A stretch of 64,000 nt of DNA from Pseudomonas triticifolii (GCF_014358015.1 NZ_JACONV010000010.1:62001-126000); one strand, 5' to 3'; positions 32,256-42,516 are shown, counted from the stretch's first letter. Notes: generated by a model not told the origin, from the sequence alone. Numbers and translations are program-made.

Positions 32256-33528
32256 GCTTTGCGTTCTCCTGGGTACTGCCATAGCGAGAAATATCAAGGC
32301 CTTCGGCACTGATCTGGGGTGTCTTGCGGGCCATGAGATCAGCCAGCAAACGGCCGGAACCGCACGCCATTGTCCAACCCAGCGTACCGTGGCCGGTGTT
32401 GAGGAACAGGTTGCGCATAGGCGTGGCACCCACGATCGGCGTGCCATCCGGCGTGGTGGGACGCAGCCCGGTCCAGAAGTCGGCCCGGGTCAGGTCACCG
32501 CCCTGAGGATAGAGGTCACCGACGATCATCTCCAGTGTTTCGCGTCGGCGCGGATTGAGCGACAGGTCGAAGCCTGCAATCTCGGCCATGCCGCCGACGC
32601 GGATACGGTTATCGAAACGGGTGATGGCGACCTTGTAGGTCTCGTCGAGGATGGTCGACGTCGGTGCCATGGCCGGGTTGGTGATCGGGATGGTCAGCGA
32701 ATAGCCCTTGAGCGGATAAACCGGGGCCTTGATGCCCAATGGCTTGAGCAATTTGGGCGAGTAGCTGCCCAGCGCCAGCACGTAGCGGTCAGCGGTTTCC
32801 AGCTTGCCGTCGATCCACACGCCGTTAACGCGGTCGCCCGCGAAGTCCAGCCGTTCGATGTTTTGACCGTAACGGAACTCCACGCCCAGTTTCTCGGCCA
32901 TTTCGGCCAGACGCGTGGTGAACAGCTGGCAATCGCCGGTCTGATCGTTGGGCAGGCGCAAGGCGCCACTGAGGATTCCAGTCACCCCTGCCAAGGCAGG
33001 TTCGACACGAGCGATACCTTCGCGATCAAGCAGCTCATACGGCACGCCGGACTGTTCGAGTACAGCGATGTCCTTGGCGGCGTTATCCAGTTGTGCCTGA
33101 GTGCGGAACAACTGGGTGGTGCCCAGGCTGCGACCTTCATAGGCAATACCGGTTTCCAGACGCAGCTCGTCGAGGCAGTCGCGGCTGTACTCGGACAGCC
33201 GCACCATGCGCTCCTTGTTCACGGCATAGCGATTGGCTGTGCAGTTGCGCAGCATTTGCGCCATCCACAGGTACTGATCGATATCGGCAGTCGCCTTGAT
33301 CGCCAGCGGCGCATGGCGCTGCAGCAGCCACTTCATGGCCTTGAGCGGCACGCCCGGCGCAGCCCATGGCGAGGCATAGCCGGGTGACACCTGACCTGCG
33401 TTGGCGAAGCTGGTTTCCATGGCAGGTGCGGGTTGACGGTCTACCACCGTGACCTGAAAACCTGCCCGCGCCAGATAATAGGCGCTGGTTATGCCAATCA
33501 CACCGCTACCAAGGACCAGAACGCGCAT
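32227..33528 (-). CDS. dadA: D-amino acid dehydrogenase small subunit
   Basis: DadA is a membrane-associated flavoprotein that oxidises D-alanine and other D-amino acids to imino/keto acids and passes electrons to quinone. The 433 residues begin with the FAD fold [20 protein letters not shown]. They include [44 protein letters not shown] and [16 protein letters not shown], all family signatures. It is first in the dadA-ridA-dadX operon and divergent from lrp, which activates dadAX in Pseudomonas in response to alanine. Confidence 0.96.
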   Translation of the reverse strand: MRVLVLGSGVIGITSAYYLARAGFQVTVVDRQPAPAMETSFANAGQVSPGYASPWAAPGVPLKAMKWLLQRHAPLAIKATADIDQYLWMAQMLRNCTANRYAVNKERMVRLSEYSRDCLDELRLETGIAYEGRSLGTTQLFRTQAQLDNAAKDIAVLEQSGVPYELLDREGIARVEPALAGVTGILSGALRLPNDQTGDCQLFTTRLAEMAEKLGVEFRYGQNIERLDFAGDRVNGVWIDGKLETADRYVLALGSYSPKLLKPLGIKAPVYPLKGYSLTIPITNPAMAPTSTILDETYKVAITRFDNRIRVGGMAEIAGFDLSLNPRRRETLEMIVGDLYPQGGDLTRADFWTGLRPTTPDGTPIVGATPMRNLFLNTGHGTLGWTMACGSGRLLADLMARKTPQISAEGLDISRYGSTQENAKHVNPAPAHQ

Positions 33529-33685
33529 GTTGATGACCTCATCGCGGATATCCGCTGACGTTTTGAAGTTTAAAGCAAGGATGTGGCCAGTATATTGGGC
33601 ATCGGGCAGTGCTTTTAACTGTATAAATGCCTATATTCGGTGTTAATCCACGGCAAAGAACGCTTTCACAGAGGGGATATAAACC

Positions 33686-34174
33686 GTGCGCACGCAACAT
33701 CAGTCAAAACGTGAGCTGGACAAGATCGATCGCAATATCCTGCGGATCCTGCAGGCCGATGGACGCATTTCGTTCACCGAACTGGGCGAACGGGTCGGCC
33801 TGTCGACCACGCCCTGCACTGAACGGGTCAGAAGGCTTGAGCGTGAAGGCATCATCATGGGTTACAACGCCCGGCTGAACCCGCAGAGCCTCAAGGCCAG
33901 CCTGCTGGTGTTCGTCGAGATCAGCCTGGATTACAAGTCCGGGGACACCTTTGAGGAGTTCCGCCGCGCGGTACTGAAACTGCCACACGTGCTGGAATGC
34001 CACCTGGTGTCGGGGGACTTCGACTACCTGGTAAAGGCACGTATTTCGGAGATGGCGTCGTACCGCAAGCTGCTCGGCGACATCCTGCTAAAACTGCCGC
34101 ACGTGCGCGAGTCCAAGAGCTATATCGTGATGGAAGAAGTGAAAGAGAGCCTGAACCTGCCGATTGCCGACTGA
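33686..34174 (+). CDS. lrp: Leucine-responsive regulatory protein (Lrp/DadR)
   Basis: This 162-residue Lrp/AsnC family protein has an N-terminal HTH (LDKIDRNILRILQADGRISFTELGERVGLSTTPCTERVRRLE) and a C-terminal RAM domain (VLECHLVSGDFDYLVKARI). Translation most likely starts at GTG 33686, with GAGGGG upstream. It is divergent from dadA across a 157-bp AT-rich region where Lrp sites are expected. In Pseudomonas this protein activates dadAX. Confidence 0.94.
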   Translation: MRTQHQSKRELDKIDRNILRILQADGRISFTELGERVGLSTTPCTERVRRLEREGIIMGYNARLNPQSLKASLLVFVEISLDYKSGDTFEEFRRAVLKLPHVLECHLVSGDFDYLVKARISEMASYRKLLGDILLKLPHVRESKSYIVMEEVKESLNLPIAD

Positions 34175-34182
34175 GCCGGACG

Positions 34183-34536
34183 CTACACCAGCACTTGCCG
34201 GGTCGAGGCAATGTAGTCGTGCACCTGCTTCTCGACGCGAGGGTGAATCAGCTCGACGGGGCGTCGGCCGTTGGGGCACGGCAGGGTTTGTGTGGTACCG
34301 AACAGGCGGCAGATCAACGGGCGCTCGTCGTAGACCGTGCAACCCTGAGGCCCGAGATGCACGCAGTTCAGCTCGTTCAGGGCCGCGTCCTGCTCGGCAG
34401 CAGTCTTGCGCGGCAGGCGGGCCATTTCCTCGGATGACGTGGTCACCGGGCCGCAGCAGTCATGGCAGCCGGGCACACACTCGAACGAGGGAATCTGACG
34501 GCGCAGCTCGCGGACTTTCTGAAGGTTACAGCTCAT
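34183..34536 (-). CDS. YkgJ family cysteine-cluster protein
   Basis: This 117-residue protein of the YkgJ/zinc-or-iron-chelating group has the pattern FECVPGCHDCCGPV near residue 20, then NCVHLGPQGCTVYDERPLICRLFG, eight or more cysteines in all. Such proteins probably bind a metal or Fe-S cluster and have no assigned role. The start at 34534-34536 (MSCNLQKVREL) fits the family better than the longer frame. It is convergent with lrp (8-bp gap). Confidence 0.85.
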   Translation of the reverse strand: MSCNLQKVRELRRQIPSFECVPGCHDCCGPVTTSSEEMARLPRKTAAEQDAALNELNCVHLGPQGCTVYDERPLICRLFGTTQTLPCPNGRRPVELIHPRVEKQVHDYIASTRQVLV

Positions 34537-34642
34537 TGAAACGATCACCCGGACACAATGCAGGGATTTTGCCTCAGTTGGCAGGCTCATGACAGCAGCT
34601 TATCCTCCAGAGACTTTCCAGCGCCGCCAACAGGACATGTCC

Positions 34643-35956
34643 ATGAACGCCCGCGTTCAGAACCCAGCCCAGCCTGACTCGCACACCGCCTCCTACTACG
34701 CCGCCAGCAGCCATCCGCAACCGGATCATCCGGCGCTGCGAGGCGAAGTGAAGGTCGATGTGTGCGTGGTGGGCGGCGGGTTTTCCGGGCTCAACACGGC
34801 GATCGAACTGGCCGAGCGCGGACTGAGCGTGGCATTGCTGGAAGCACGCAAGATCGGCTGGGGCGCCAGCGGGCGTAATGGCGGTCAGTTGATTCGCGGC
34901 GTGGGTCATGGCGTTGAGCGGTTCGCCAATGTCATCGGCAGCGACGGCGTACGCCAACTCAAGCTGATGGGCATCGAGGCCGTTGAAATCGTGCGTCGGC
35001 GCGTCGAAAAGCACAGTATCGATTGCGCGCTGAAATGGGGTTACTGCGACCTGGCCAACAAGCCACGCGACCTGACCCACCTGGCTGAAGATGCCGACGA
35101 GTTGCGCAGTCTGGGTTATCGCCATGAGCTGAAACTGGTGCAGCCCGACCAGATGCGCAGCGTGGTCGGCTCGGATCGGTATGTGGGTGGGCTTATCGAC
35201 ATGGGCTCGGGGCACCTGCATCCCCTGAACCTGGCATTGGGAGAAGCGGCGGTTGCGCAATCGCTGGGCGTGCAGCTGTTCGAACATTCCCACGTAACGC
35301 GCATCGACTACGGTCCACAGGTCAAGGTGCACACCGCGCAGGGTTGCGTCCTGGCGAGCACCCTGGTGCTGGGCTGCAATGCGTACCTGAAAGACCTGAA
35401 CCCGCAAATCAGCGGCAAGGTGTTGCCCGCGGGCAGCTACATCATCGCGACCGAACCCTTGAGCCCGACGCAAGCCCGTGAACTGCTGCCGCAGGACATG
35501 GCGGTCTGCGACCAGCGTGTGACGGTGGATTACTATCGACTGTCGGCCGACCGCCGCCTGTTGTTCGGCGGTGCCTGTCATTACTCGGGCCGCGACCCGC
35601 AGGACATCGCTGCCTACATGCGACCCAAGATGCTGGACGTGTTTCCGCAATTGGCCAGCGTGAAGATCGATTATCAGTGGGGCGGCATGATCGGCATCGG
35701 TGCCAACCGCCTGCCGCAGATCGGTCGACTCAAAGATCAGCCCAACGTGTTTTATGCGCAGGCCTACTCCGGCCACGGCGTGAACGCCACACACCTGGCT
35801 GGCCTTCTGCTGGCCGAAGCCATCGCCGGACAACACAGCGACGGCTTCGAACTGTTCGCCAGGGTTCCTCACATGACCTTTCCAGGCGGCAAGCACCTGC
35901 GCTCGCCACTGCTGGCGCTGGGTATGCTCTGGCACCGATTGAAAGAGCTGCGCTGA
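34643..35956 (+). CDS. FAD-dependent amine oxidoreductase (PuuB-like)
   Basis: This 437-residue DAO-family flavoprotein has the N-terminal FAD fold VDVCVVGGGFSGLNTAIELAERG, then ARKIGWGASGRNGGQL and a C-terminal YSGHGVNATHLAGLLLAEAI. This is the layout of gamma-glutamylputrescine oxidase (PuuB) and related enzymes. The start at 34643 is preceded by AGGA with a 7-nt gap. A PuuR-like regulator, a KauB/PuuC-like dehydrogenase and a small cupin lie nearby, so a polyamine or amine substrate is likely. Glycine or sarcosine oxidase remains possible. Confidence 0.85.
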   Translation: MNARVQNPAQPDSHTASYYAASSHPQPDHPALRGEVKVDVCVVGGGFSGLNTAIELAERGLSVALLEARKIGWGASGRNGGQLIRGVGHGVERFANVIGSDGVRQLKLMGIEAVEIVRRRVEKHSIDCALKWGYCDLANKPRDLTHLAEDADELRSLGYRHELKLVQPDQMRSVVGSDRYVGGLIDMGSGHLHPLNLALGEAAVAQSLGVQLFEHSHVTRIDYGPQVKVHTAQGCVLASTLVLGCNAYLKDLNPQISGKVLPAGSYIIATEPLSPTQARELLPQDMAVCDQRVTVDYYRLSADRRLLFGGACHYSGRDPQDIAAYMRPKMLDVFPQLASVKIDYQWGGMIGIGANRLPQIGRLKDQPNVFYAQAYSGHGVNATHLAGLLLAEAIAGQHSDGFELFARVPHMTFPGGKHLRSPLLALGMLWHRLKELR

Positions 35957-35963
35957 AGACGCG

Positions 35964-36209
35964 CTACTTCCAGAACGGCTTCATCGCCTCAGCCCTGGCC
36001 TGCCATGCATCAAGGCCGACATCGCGCAGTTCGTCGTCGGTCATCTGCAACAGGGCGCGACGGGACGTCCAGCGATGGCGATAGCGCGCCCAGCGACTCA
36101 TGCCTGCCGGCATAGACTGATCTGCGTGAACGGCCTTGATCGCAGTCGAGAGCGTGTTATCCAGTTCCTGACTGTGAAGCATCAATCGTACGTCGCTTAA
36201 CCCGTTCAT
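35964..36209 (-). CDS. DUF1127 family small protein
   Basis: This 81-residue protein has the DUF1127 (YjiS-like) C-terminal motif WARYRHRWTSRRALLQMTDDELRDVGLDAWQARAEAMKPFW. DUF1127 proteins are small, Arg-rich and in some bacteria bind RNA or affect phosphate and carbon metabolism. The role here is unknown. The ATG at 36207-36209 has GGAG 9 nt upstream. It is convergent with the amine oxidase gene (7-bp gap) and divergent from the MocR gene, which DUF1127 genes often accompany. Confidence 0.87.
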   Translation of the reverse strand: MNGLSDVRLMLHSQELDNTLSTAIKAVHADQSMPAGMSRWARYRHRWTSRRALLQMTDDELRDVGLDAWQARAEAMKPFWK

Positions 36210-36385
36210 TTCTGATTTCTCCATCACGGGTGGGTGTGGCTCCATGATGGAGCGAACGCACAAAGCATTACAGATTCAAAAACCAGTTATATTTTCCATA
36301 CAGAAGATTTAAAACCGCCGCTGAATGCTGTATTTTTGCGCAATCTGTATTGCTTCTCCCGTTCAACTCCATTCGAGAGTACGCC

Positions 36386-37807
36386 ATGACGCTGTACGTC
36401 AACCTTGCCGAACTGTTGGGCTCGCGCATCGAAAAAGGTCTTTATCGCCCTGGCGACCGCCTGCCTTCCGTGCGCGCGCTCAGCGTTGAGCACGGCGTCA
36501 GCCTGAGTACCGTGCAGCAGGCGTACCGCGTTCTGGAAGACAGCGGACTGGCCACACCCAAGCCCAAGTCGGGCTATTTCGTATCGGCCAGTCGCCAGGC
36601 CCCGGCGCTCCCGGTGGTCGGTCGTCCCGTACAGCGACCGGTGGATATCTCACAGTGGGATCAAGTGCTGGACCTGATTCGGGTATCGCCTCTCGGAGCT
36701 GTCACGCAGCTGGGACGCGGGATGCCTGACGTCTCCAGCCCCACTCTGAAACCGCTGATGCGTGCCTTGGGCCAGTTGAGCCGACATCAGGACATGCCCG
36801 GTCTGTATTACGACAACATCTACGGCGTCCATACACTTCGTGAGCAGATCGCCCGCCTGCTGCTGGATTCGGGCTGCCACCTGACCGCCAATGACCTGAT
36901 CATCACCACGGGCTGCCACGAAGCACTGTCGGCCAGCATCAGAGCCATCTGCTCGCCTGGCGACATCGTGGCGGTGGATTCACCGAGCTTTTTCGGTGCC
37001 ATGCAGACCCTCAAGGGCCTGGGCATGAAGGCGCTGGAAATCCCGACCGATCCGTTGACCGGCATCAGCCTGGAAGCGCTGGAACTGGCGCTGGAGCAAT
37101 GGCCGATCAAGGCCATCCAGTTGACGCCCAGCTGCAACAATCCCTTGGGCTATGTGATGCCGGAAGCACGCAAGCGAGCGCTGCTGACCCTGGCGCAGCG
37201 CTTCGACGTGGCGATCATCGAAGACGACGTGTATGGCGACCTGTCCTTCACTTATCCGCGTCCACGCACCATCAAGTCCTTTGACGAGGATGGCCGGGTG
37301 TTGCTGTGCAGTTCGTTCTCCAAAACCCTGGCACCCGGCCTGCGGATCGGCTGGGTCGCGCCCGGCCGTTATCTGGAACGGGTGCTGCATATGAAATACA
37401 TCAGCACTGGCTCGACTGCACCGCAGCCGCAACTGGCAATTGCCGACTTCATCGAGGGCGGCCACTACGAACCGCACCTTCGGCGCATGCGCACGCAGTA
37501 TCAGCGCAGCCGCGACGTGATGATCGATTGGGTCATGCGCTATTTCCCGCAAGGCACCCGCGTCAGTCGCCCGCAAGGCAGCTTCATGCTGTGGGTGGAA
37601 CTGGCCGAGGATTTCGACACGCAACGCCTCAATCGCGTCTTGCTGGACAAGGGCGTACAGATCGCGGTGGGCAGTATTTTTTCCGCCTCGGGCAAGTACC
37701 GCAACTGCATGCGCATGAACTATGCCGCCAAGCCGACAGCGAAAATCGAGAACGCGGTGCGCATCGTCGGCGAGACCATCGCGCAGCTGATTGCGCAAAC
37801 TGACTGA
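36386..37807 (+). CDS. MocR-type GntR/aminotransferase-like regulator
   Basis: This 473-residue fusion has a GntR winged HTH (RIEKGLYRPGDRLPSVRALSVEHGVSLSTVQQAYRVLED, about residues 8-70) joined to a fold-I aminotransferase domain with the PLP lysine in SSFSKTLAPGLRIGW. The substrate-binding segments TPSCNNPLGYVM and EDDVYGDLSF are visible. Such proteins regulate amine, B6 or amino-acid genes. The likely target is the divergent DUF1127 gene or the neighbouring amine oxidase and aldehyde dehydrogenase. The start was chosen over an upstream ATG (36350) because of GAGAG spacing. Confidence 0.9.
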   Translation: MTLYVNLAELLGSRIEKGLYRPGDRLPSVRALSVEHGVSLSTVQQAYRVLEDSGLATPKPKSGYFVSASRQAPALPVVGRPVQRPVDISQWDQVLDLIRVSPLGAVTQLGRGMPDVSSPTLKPLMRALGQLSRHQDMPGLYYDNIYGVHTLREQIARLLLDSGCHLTANDLIITTGCHEALSASIRAICSPGDIVAVDSPSFFGAMQTLKGLGMKALEIPTDPLTGISLEALELALEQWPIKAIQLTPSCNNPLGYVMPEARKRALLTLAQRFDVAIIEDDVYGDLSFTYPRPRTIKSFDEDGRVLLCSSFSKTLAPGLRIGWVAPGRYLERVLHMKYISTGSTAPQPQLAIADFIEGGHYEPHLRRMRTQYQRSRDVMIDWVMRYFPQGTRVSRPQGSFMLWVELAEDFDTQRLNRVLLDKGVQIAVGSIFSASGKYRNCMRMNYAAKPTAKIENAVRIVGETIAQLIAQTD

Positions 37808-37879
37808 CGCTGGCAAATTTTTCCCGGTTTTGTGGGTCTTATCGCCAAACCGAGCCGAGCCTGGTACTGGATAATCAAT

Positions 37880-39460
37880 TTGAAGAACTCATGGGCCTTG
37901 CCCTTTTCCTTGCTGGTTGCGCTGTGCGTCAGCGGTTGCGCACATCAAGCCCCGCTCGGTGAGCCAAGCCAGGCCATACCGTCTTCAGACTCAGCCTTCG
38001 GCCGGTCGATTCAGGCGATGGCAAAACCCCACGAAGGGCGTTCGGGCTTTCGGCTGCTGCCCGACAGCAGCGACGCGTTCAAGGCGCGTGCCGAGCTGAT
38101 CCGTAATGCGAAAAGCAGCCTCGACCTGCAGTATTACATCGTCCACGATGGCCTGAGCACCCGGGCACTGATCGACGAACTGCTCAAGGCTGCTGACCGT
38201 GGCGTACGTGTGCGCATCCTGCTGGACGACACCACCAGCGACGGCGTCGACCAGGCCATTGCCACCCTCGCCGCCCACCCGAACATTCAGATTCGCCTGT
38301 TCAATCCACAGAACCTGGGGCGCGAGACCGGCGTCACCCGCAGCCTTGGCAGGCTGATGAACCTGTCGCGTCAGCATCGGCGCATGCACAACAAACTGTG
38401 GCTGGCGGACAACAGCGTCGCCATCGTCGGCGGGCGCAACCTGGGCGACGAATACTTCGATGCCGAGCCCAATCTGAATTTCACCGACATCGACATGCTC
38501 AGCGTCGGACCGGTCGCCGAGCAGCTCGGGCACAGTTTCGATCAGTACTGGAACAGCACGCTGAGCAAGCCCATCGATGACTTCATGTACGTGCTGCCTG
38601 ACGCTCAGGACCTGGCCAAGGCCAGGCAACGGCTTACCGCCTCTCTGGAGCAGGCGCATCAGCAACACAAGGCGCTGTATGAGCGGCTGATGGCGTACAA
38701 GACCGAACCGCGCATGAAGACCTGGCTCAACGAACTGGTCTGGGCCTGGAACCAGGCGCTGTGGGATGCGCCCACCAAGGTGCTGGCACAGGGCGAGCCA
38801 GACCCGCACCTGCTGCTGACCACGCAACTGGCGCCGGAGCTGTTGAACACCCGCAAAGAGCTGATGCTGATCTCGGCCTACTTCGTGCCAGGCCAGGAAG
38901 GCTTGCTGTACCTCACCGGCCGGGCCGACGCGGGTGTGAATGTCAGCCTGCTGACCAACTCGCTGGAGGCCACGGACGTGCCTGCCGTGCATGGCGGCTA
39001 TGCACCCTATCGCAAGGCGCTGCTGGAACACGGGGTCAAATTGTTCGAGCTGCGCCGCCAGCCTGGCGATACCGAAACCATGCGTGGCAGCGGCCCGCAC
39101 CTGTTCAAGAAAAGCCGGTCCTTTGTCAGCTCTGAGTCCAGCCTGCACAGCAAGGCGATGATTTTCGATCGTCAGAAAGTGTTTGTCGGTTCGTTCAACT
39201 TCGACCCGCGCTCAGTGCTGTGGAACACCGAAGTCGGCGTGCTGGTCGACAGCCCGCAACTGGCTGACGAACTGCGCGAGCTGACGCTGCAGGGCATGGC
39301 ACCCTCGCTCACCTACGAAGCCCGACTGGAGGACGGTAAGGTAGTCTGGGTGACCGAAGACAATGGCGTCATCCACACGCTGCACACCGAGCCCGGCGAT
39401 TGGTGGCGGCGTTTCAATGCGTGGATGAGCAAGGCGATTGGTCTTGAACGGATGCTCTAG
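37880..39460 (+). CDS. Phospholipase D-like (two HKD motifs) lipoprotein
   Basis: This phospholipase D superfamily protein has two catalytic HKD motifs: HNKLWLAD followed by SVAIVGGRNLGD, and HSKAMIFD followed by VFVGSFNFDPRS. An N-terminal lipoprotein signal (ALPFSLLVALCVSGC) predicts an outer-membrane or periplasmic lipoprotein. The length of about 526 residues and layout resemble cardiolipin synthase C (ClsC/YmdC). The start is uncertain. TTG 37880 has GGAT upstream and gives a short lipoprotein leader. GTG 37832 is possible but has no Shine-Dalgarno site. Its stop overlaps the convergent MFS stop. Confidence 0.85.
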   Translation: MKNSWALPFSLLVALCVSGCAHQAPLGEPSQAIPSSDSAFGRSIQAMAKPHEGRSGFRLLPDSSDAFKARAELIRNAKSSLDLQYYIVHDGLSTRALIDELLKAADRGVRVRILLDDTTSDGVDQAIATLAAHPNIQIRLFNPQNLGRETGVTRSLGRLMNLSRQHRRMHNKLWLADNSVAIVGGRNLGDEYFDAEPNLNFTDIDMLSVGPVAEQLGHSFDQYWNSTLSKPIDDFMYVLPDAQDLAKARQRLTASLEQAHQQHKALYERLMAYKTEPRMKTWLNELVWAWNQALWDAPTKVLAQGEPDPHLLLTTQLAPELLNTRKELMLISAYFVPGQEGLLYLTGRADAGVNVSLLTNSLEATDVPAVHGGYAPYRKALLEHGVKLFELRRQPGDTETMRGSGPHLFKKSRSFVSSESSLHSKAMIFDRQKVFVGSFNFDPRSVLWNTEVGVLVDSPQLADELRELTLQGMAPSLTYEARLEDGKVVWVTEDNGVIHTLHTEPGDWWRRFNAWMSKAIGLERML

Positions 39461-40602
39461 GCCTGCGCTTCACTCACACCGAATGCGCCGCGCCGCAAGG
39501 TCAGGACCAGCAACCCGAACGCCCCCGCAGCCATCAGCAACGGCAAGGCATCAATACTGACCCACTGACTGCCTGCACCTGCTGCCAAAGGCCCCAGCAG
39601 GCAGCCGATGCCCCAGAGCTGCGCCACATGCGCGTTGGCACGCACCAGCGCATCGTCGCGATAACGCTCACCGATCATAATCAGCGACAGCGTGAACAGC
39701 CCCCCGGCACTGGCACCGAACAGCACCCACAGCGGCCAGATCACCACCGTACTGACCAGCAGCGGAATGGCCAGACTGGACACCATCAGCGCCCCTGCAC
39801 AACCGGTGAACAGTGTGCGGCGCGAGATACGGTCCGCCAGCAGACCAATCGGCAATTGCAGCACCGCATCGCCCACGACAACGGCGCTGACCATCATCAG
39901 GGCGACTTCGGGCGTGAAGCCATGCCCAATGCAATAGATCGGCAGCAGCGTCAGGATCAGCGCTTCAAAAGCTGCAAACAGCGCAACGGCCCAGGCGATG
40001 GCCGGCATGCCGCGACAGAAGCCGAGCAGGTCGGCAAACGACACACTGCTCGACTCCGTCGACGGCGCGCCGGTGCGTCCCAACAGCAGGAAGGGCGAGC
40101 AGGTCATCAGTAACACGCCGACCCAGAAGCCATAGTCGGCCTCGGTGCCCATCACCCCCAGCAATAGCGGCCCGGCCAGCTGGCTCAGGGCATACGTGCT
40201 GCCGTACAAGGCAACCAGCCGGCCGCGCAGGCGCTCGATCACCAGTTGATTGATCCAGCTCTCGCCGAGGATGAAGACAATCGTCAGGATCATGCCCAGC
40301 ATCAGACGCAAAACCAGCCAGACCGGGTAGTAAGGCAGCAACGCCAGAACGCCGACCGACACAGCGCCGCCCCACAGACACAGCCGCATCAGATGGGCAG
40401 TCCCGAAACGCGACGCCAGCGCACTGGCCACGCCAGCGCCGACCAGCACACCCACCGCAGGCATCGCCGCCATGACGCCGATGGCGAACGAGCCGTAGCC
40501 CCAGTCTGCCAGCCTCAGCGACACCAGCGGCATGCTGACGCCGATGGCCAGGCCGACACTCAGGATCGAGGCCAGAACGGCGAAATAAGTACCCCAACGC
40601 AT
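39457..40602 (-). CDS. Major facilitator superfamily transporter (YcaD/CynX-like)
   Basis: This 381-residue protein has about 12 hydrophobic segments. The start MRWGTYFAVLASILSVGLAIGVSMPLVSLRL and the first cytoplasmic loop (SALASRFGTAHLMR) are typical of YcaD-like MFS transporters. The central loop (RTGAPSTESSSVSFADLL) separates the halves. The substrate is unknown. The ATG at 40600-40602 is used; a longer frame extends to 40683 without family support. The stop codons of this gene and the PLD gene share the palindrome CTAG (39457-39460). Confidence 0.86.
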   Translation of the reverse strand: MRWGTYFAVLASILSVGLAIGVSMPLVSLRLADWGYGSFAIGVMAAMPAVGVLVGAGVASALASRFGTAHLMRLCLWGGAVSVGVLALLPYYPVWLVLRLMLGMILTIVFILGESWINQLVIERLRGRLVALYGSTYALSQLAGPLLLGVMGTEADYGFWVGVLLMTCSPFLLLGRTGAPSTESSSVSFADLLGFCRGMPAIAWAVALFAAFEALILTLLPIYCIGHGFTPEVALMMVSAVVVGDAVLQLPIGLLADRISRRTLFTGCAGALMVSSLAIPLLVSTVVIWPLWVLFGASAGGLFTLSLIMIGERYRDDALVRANAHVAQLWGIGCLLGPLAAGAGSQWVSIDALPLLMAAGAFGLLVLTLRRGAFGVSEAQA

Positions 40603-40783
40603 GACTCTCACTCTGTACTCGGCGTTATACGCAGGTGTCGTCTTGATACGAAACCCGATGGGAAGCCACACCATGCCTGACACAACGCTGCCTATGGCAG
40701 GCGGATTGCTGGCGGTAAGCGTGGAAAATGGACGCGACCAAACGCCCCCGCACTGGACGGGGACGCTTGCGGGGAACGACAGC

Positions 40784-42277
40784 TTACAGCTTGATCCAGG
40801 TGGATTTCAGCTCGGTGTATTTGTCGAATGCGTGCAACGACTTGTCGCGCCCATTGCCCGATTGCTTGAAGCCGCCGAACGGCGCGGTCATGTCGCCGCC
40901 GTCGTACTGGTTGACCCAGACGCTACCGGCACGCAAGGCTTTTGCCGTCAGGTGCGCCTTGGAGATGTTGGCGGTCCAGACAGCCGCGGCCAGGCCGTAC
41001 GGTGTGTCATTGGCGATCTGGATTGCTTCTTCGGCCGTGTCGAAGGTCAGCACCGAAAGCACGGGGCCGAAGATCTCTTCCTGAGCGATTTTCATGGCGT
41101 TGTTCACGCCGTCGAAGATCGTCGGCTCGACGTAAGTACCACCGGTTTCCTCAAGAATGCGCTTGCCACCGGCCACCAGCGTGGCGCCGTCGGCGTGACC
41201 GGCCTCGATGTACGACAGCACGGTGTTCATCTGCTGGGTATCGACCAGCGCGCCAACCGTGGTCGCCGGGTCCAGCGGGTTGCCGGGCTTCCAGCTCTTC
41301 AACGCCTCGATCACCAACGGCAGGAAGCGATCCTTGATGGAGCGCTCGACCAACAGACGTGAACCGGCGGTGCACACCTCGCCCTGGTTGAAGGCGATGG
41401 CGCTGGCAGCCGCTTTTGCAGCGGTCTGCAAGTCCGGTGCGTCGGCGAAGACGATGTTCGGGCTCTTGCCGCCAGCTTCCAGCCAGACGCGCTTCATGTT
41501 GGATTCGCCCGAGTAGACCATCAACTGCTTGGCGATCTTCGTCGAACCGGTGAACACCACGGTATCGACGTCCATATGCAGTGCCAGCGCCTTGCCGACC
41601 GTATGGCCGTAGCCCGGCAGCACGTTGAGCACACCGGCAGGAATGCCCGCCTCGATGGCCAGTTGCGCAATACGAATAGCCGTCAGCGGGGATTTTTCCG
41701 ACGGCTTGAGCACCACGGAGTTACCGGTCGACAATGCAGGCCCCAGCTTCCAGCAGGCCATCATCAACGGGAAATTCCAGGGCACGATGGCTGCGACTAC
41801 GCCCACCGGCTCGCGCGTGACAAGACCCAGTTGATCATGAGGTGTCGCTGCGACTTCGTCGTACAGTTTGTCGATAGCCTCGCCGCTCCAGCTCAAGGCC
41901 CCGGCAGCGCCGGGCACGTCGATCCCGAACGAATCGCTGATCGGCTTGCCCATGTCCAGCGTTTCCAGCAGGGCCAGCTCTTCGGCATTCTGCTTGAGCA
42001 GGCCAGCGAAGCGAATCATGGTTGCCTTGCGCTTGGCAGGTGCCAGGCGCGACCACACGCCGGAGTTGAATACGCTGCGGGCACTGTCTACCGCGCGCTG
42101 AGCGTCAGCGGCATCGCAGCTGGCGACCTTGGCAAGCATGCGGCCATCGACCGGACTGACGCAGTCAAAGGTTTCGCCGGATGCGGCGTTGGTGTATTCA
42201 CCTTGGATGAAGGCACGGCCTTCAATCTTCAAATCCTGGGCACGCTTCTCCCAGTCGGCACGAGTCAGGGTGGTCAT
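40784..42277 (-). CDS. NAD(P)-dependent aldehyde dehydrogenase (KauB/PuuC-like)
   Basis: This 497-residue ALDH has the catalytic Glu in WLEAGGKSPNIVF and the Cys in FNQGEVCTAGSRLL. The NAD-binding TGSTKIAKQL and the C-terminal GGFKQSGNGRDKSLHAFDKYTELK are typical of 4-guanidinobutyraldehyde / gamma-glutamyl-gamma-aminobutyraldehyde dehydrogenases. In P. aeruginosa kauB holds this position near rpmG-rpmB. With the PuuB-like oxidase it would oxidise aldehydes from amine catabolism. It is divergent from the cupin gene. Confidence 0.92.
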   Translation of the reverse strand: MTTLTRADWEKRAQDLKIEGRAFIQGEYTNAASGETFDCVSPVDGRMLAKVASCDAADAQRAVDSARSVFNSGVWSRLAPAKRKATMIRFAGLLKQNAEELALLETLDMGKPISDSFGIDVPGAAGALSWSGEAIDKLYDEVAATPHDQLGLVTREPVGVVAAIVPWNFPLMMACWKLGPALSTGNSVVLKPSEKSPLTAIRIAQLAIEAGIPAGVLNVLPGYGHTVGKALALHMDVDTVVFTGSTKIAKQLMVYSGESNMKRVWLEAGGKSPNIVFADAPDLQTAAKAAASAIAFNQGEVCTAGSRLLVERSIKDRFLPLVIEALKSWKPGNPLDPATTVGALVDTQQMNTVLSYIEAGHADGATLVAGGKRILEETGGTYVEPTIFDGVNNAMKIAQEEIFGPVLSVLTFDTAEEAIQIANDTPYGLAAAVWTANISKAHLTAKALRAGSVWVNQYDGGDMTAPFGGFKQSGNGRDKSLHAFDKYTELKSTWIKL

Positions 42278-42516
42278 GTGGATCTCCTCCTCTTGTTGAA
42301 CAGGCGTGTGTCATGGTGGATTAAAGACACCATTCGACATTTCAGGGCAAACGCCACCCTAAACCAGCGGCCAGGCAAAAACCAATATATTTGACATAAT
42401 TACCGGAAAATGACCTTTTTTGTTGATTTTATTAAACACAGGTTTGAACCATCACGGCACCATTGCTGGATGCACTCGTCAAACCTTCATCCCATTCCAC
42501 CAGAGGCCAGCCCGGT

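Noticed and set aside
42391..42396. Perfect TTGACA between the aldehyde dehydrogenase and cupin genes
   Set aside because: No acceptable -10 at 16-18 bp on the plus strand, so it was not listed as a promoter.
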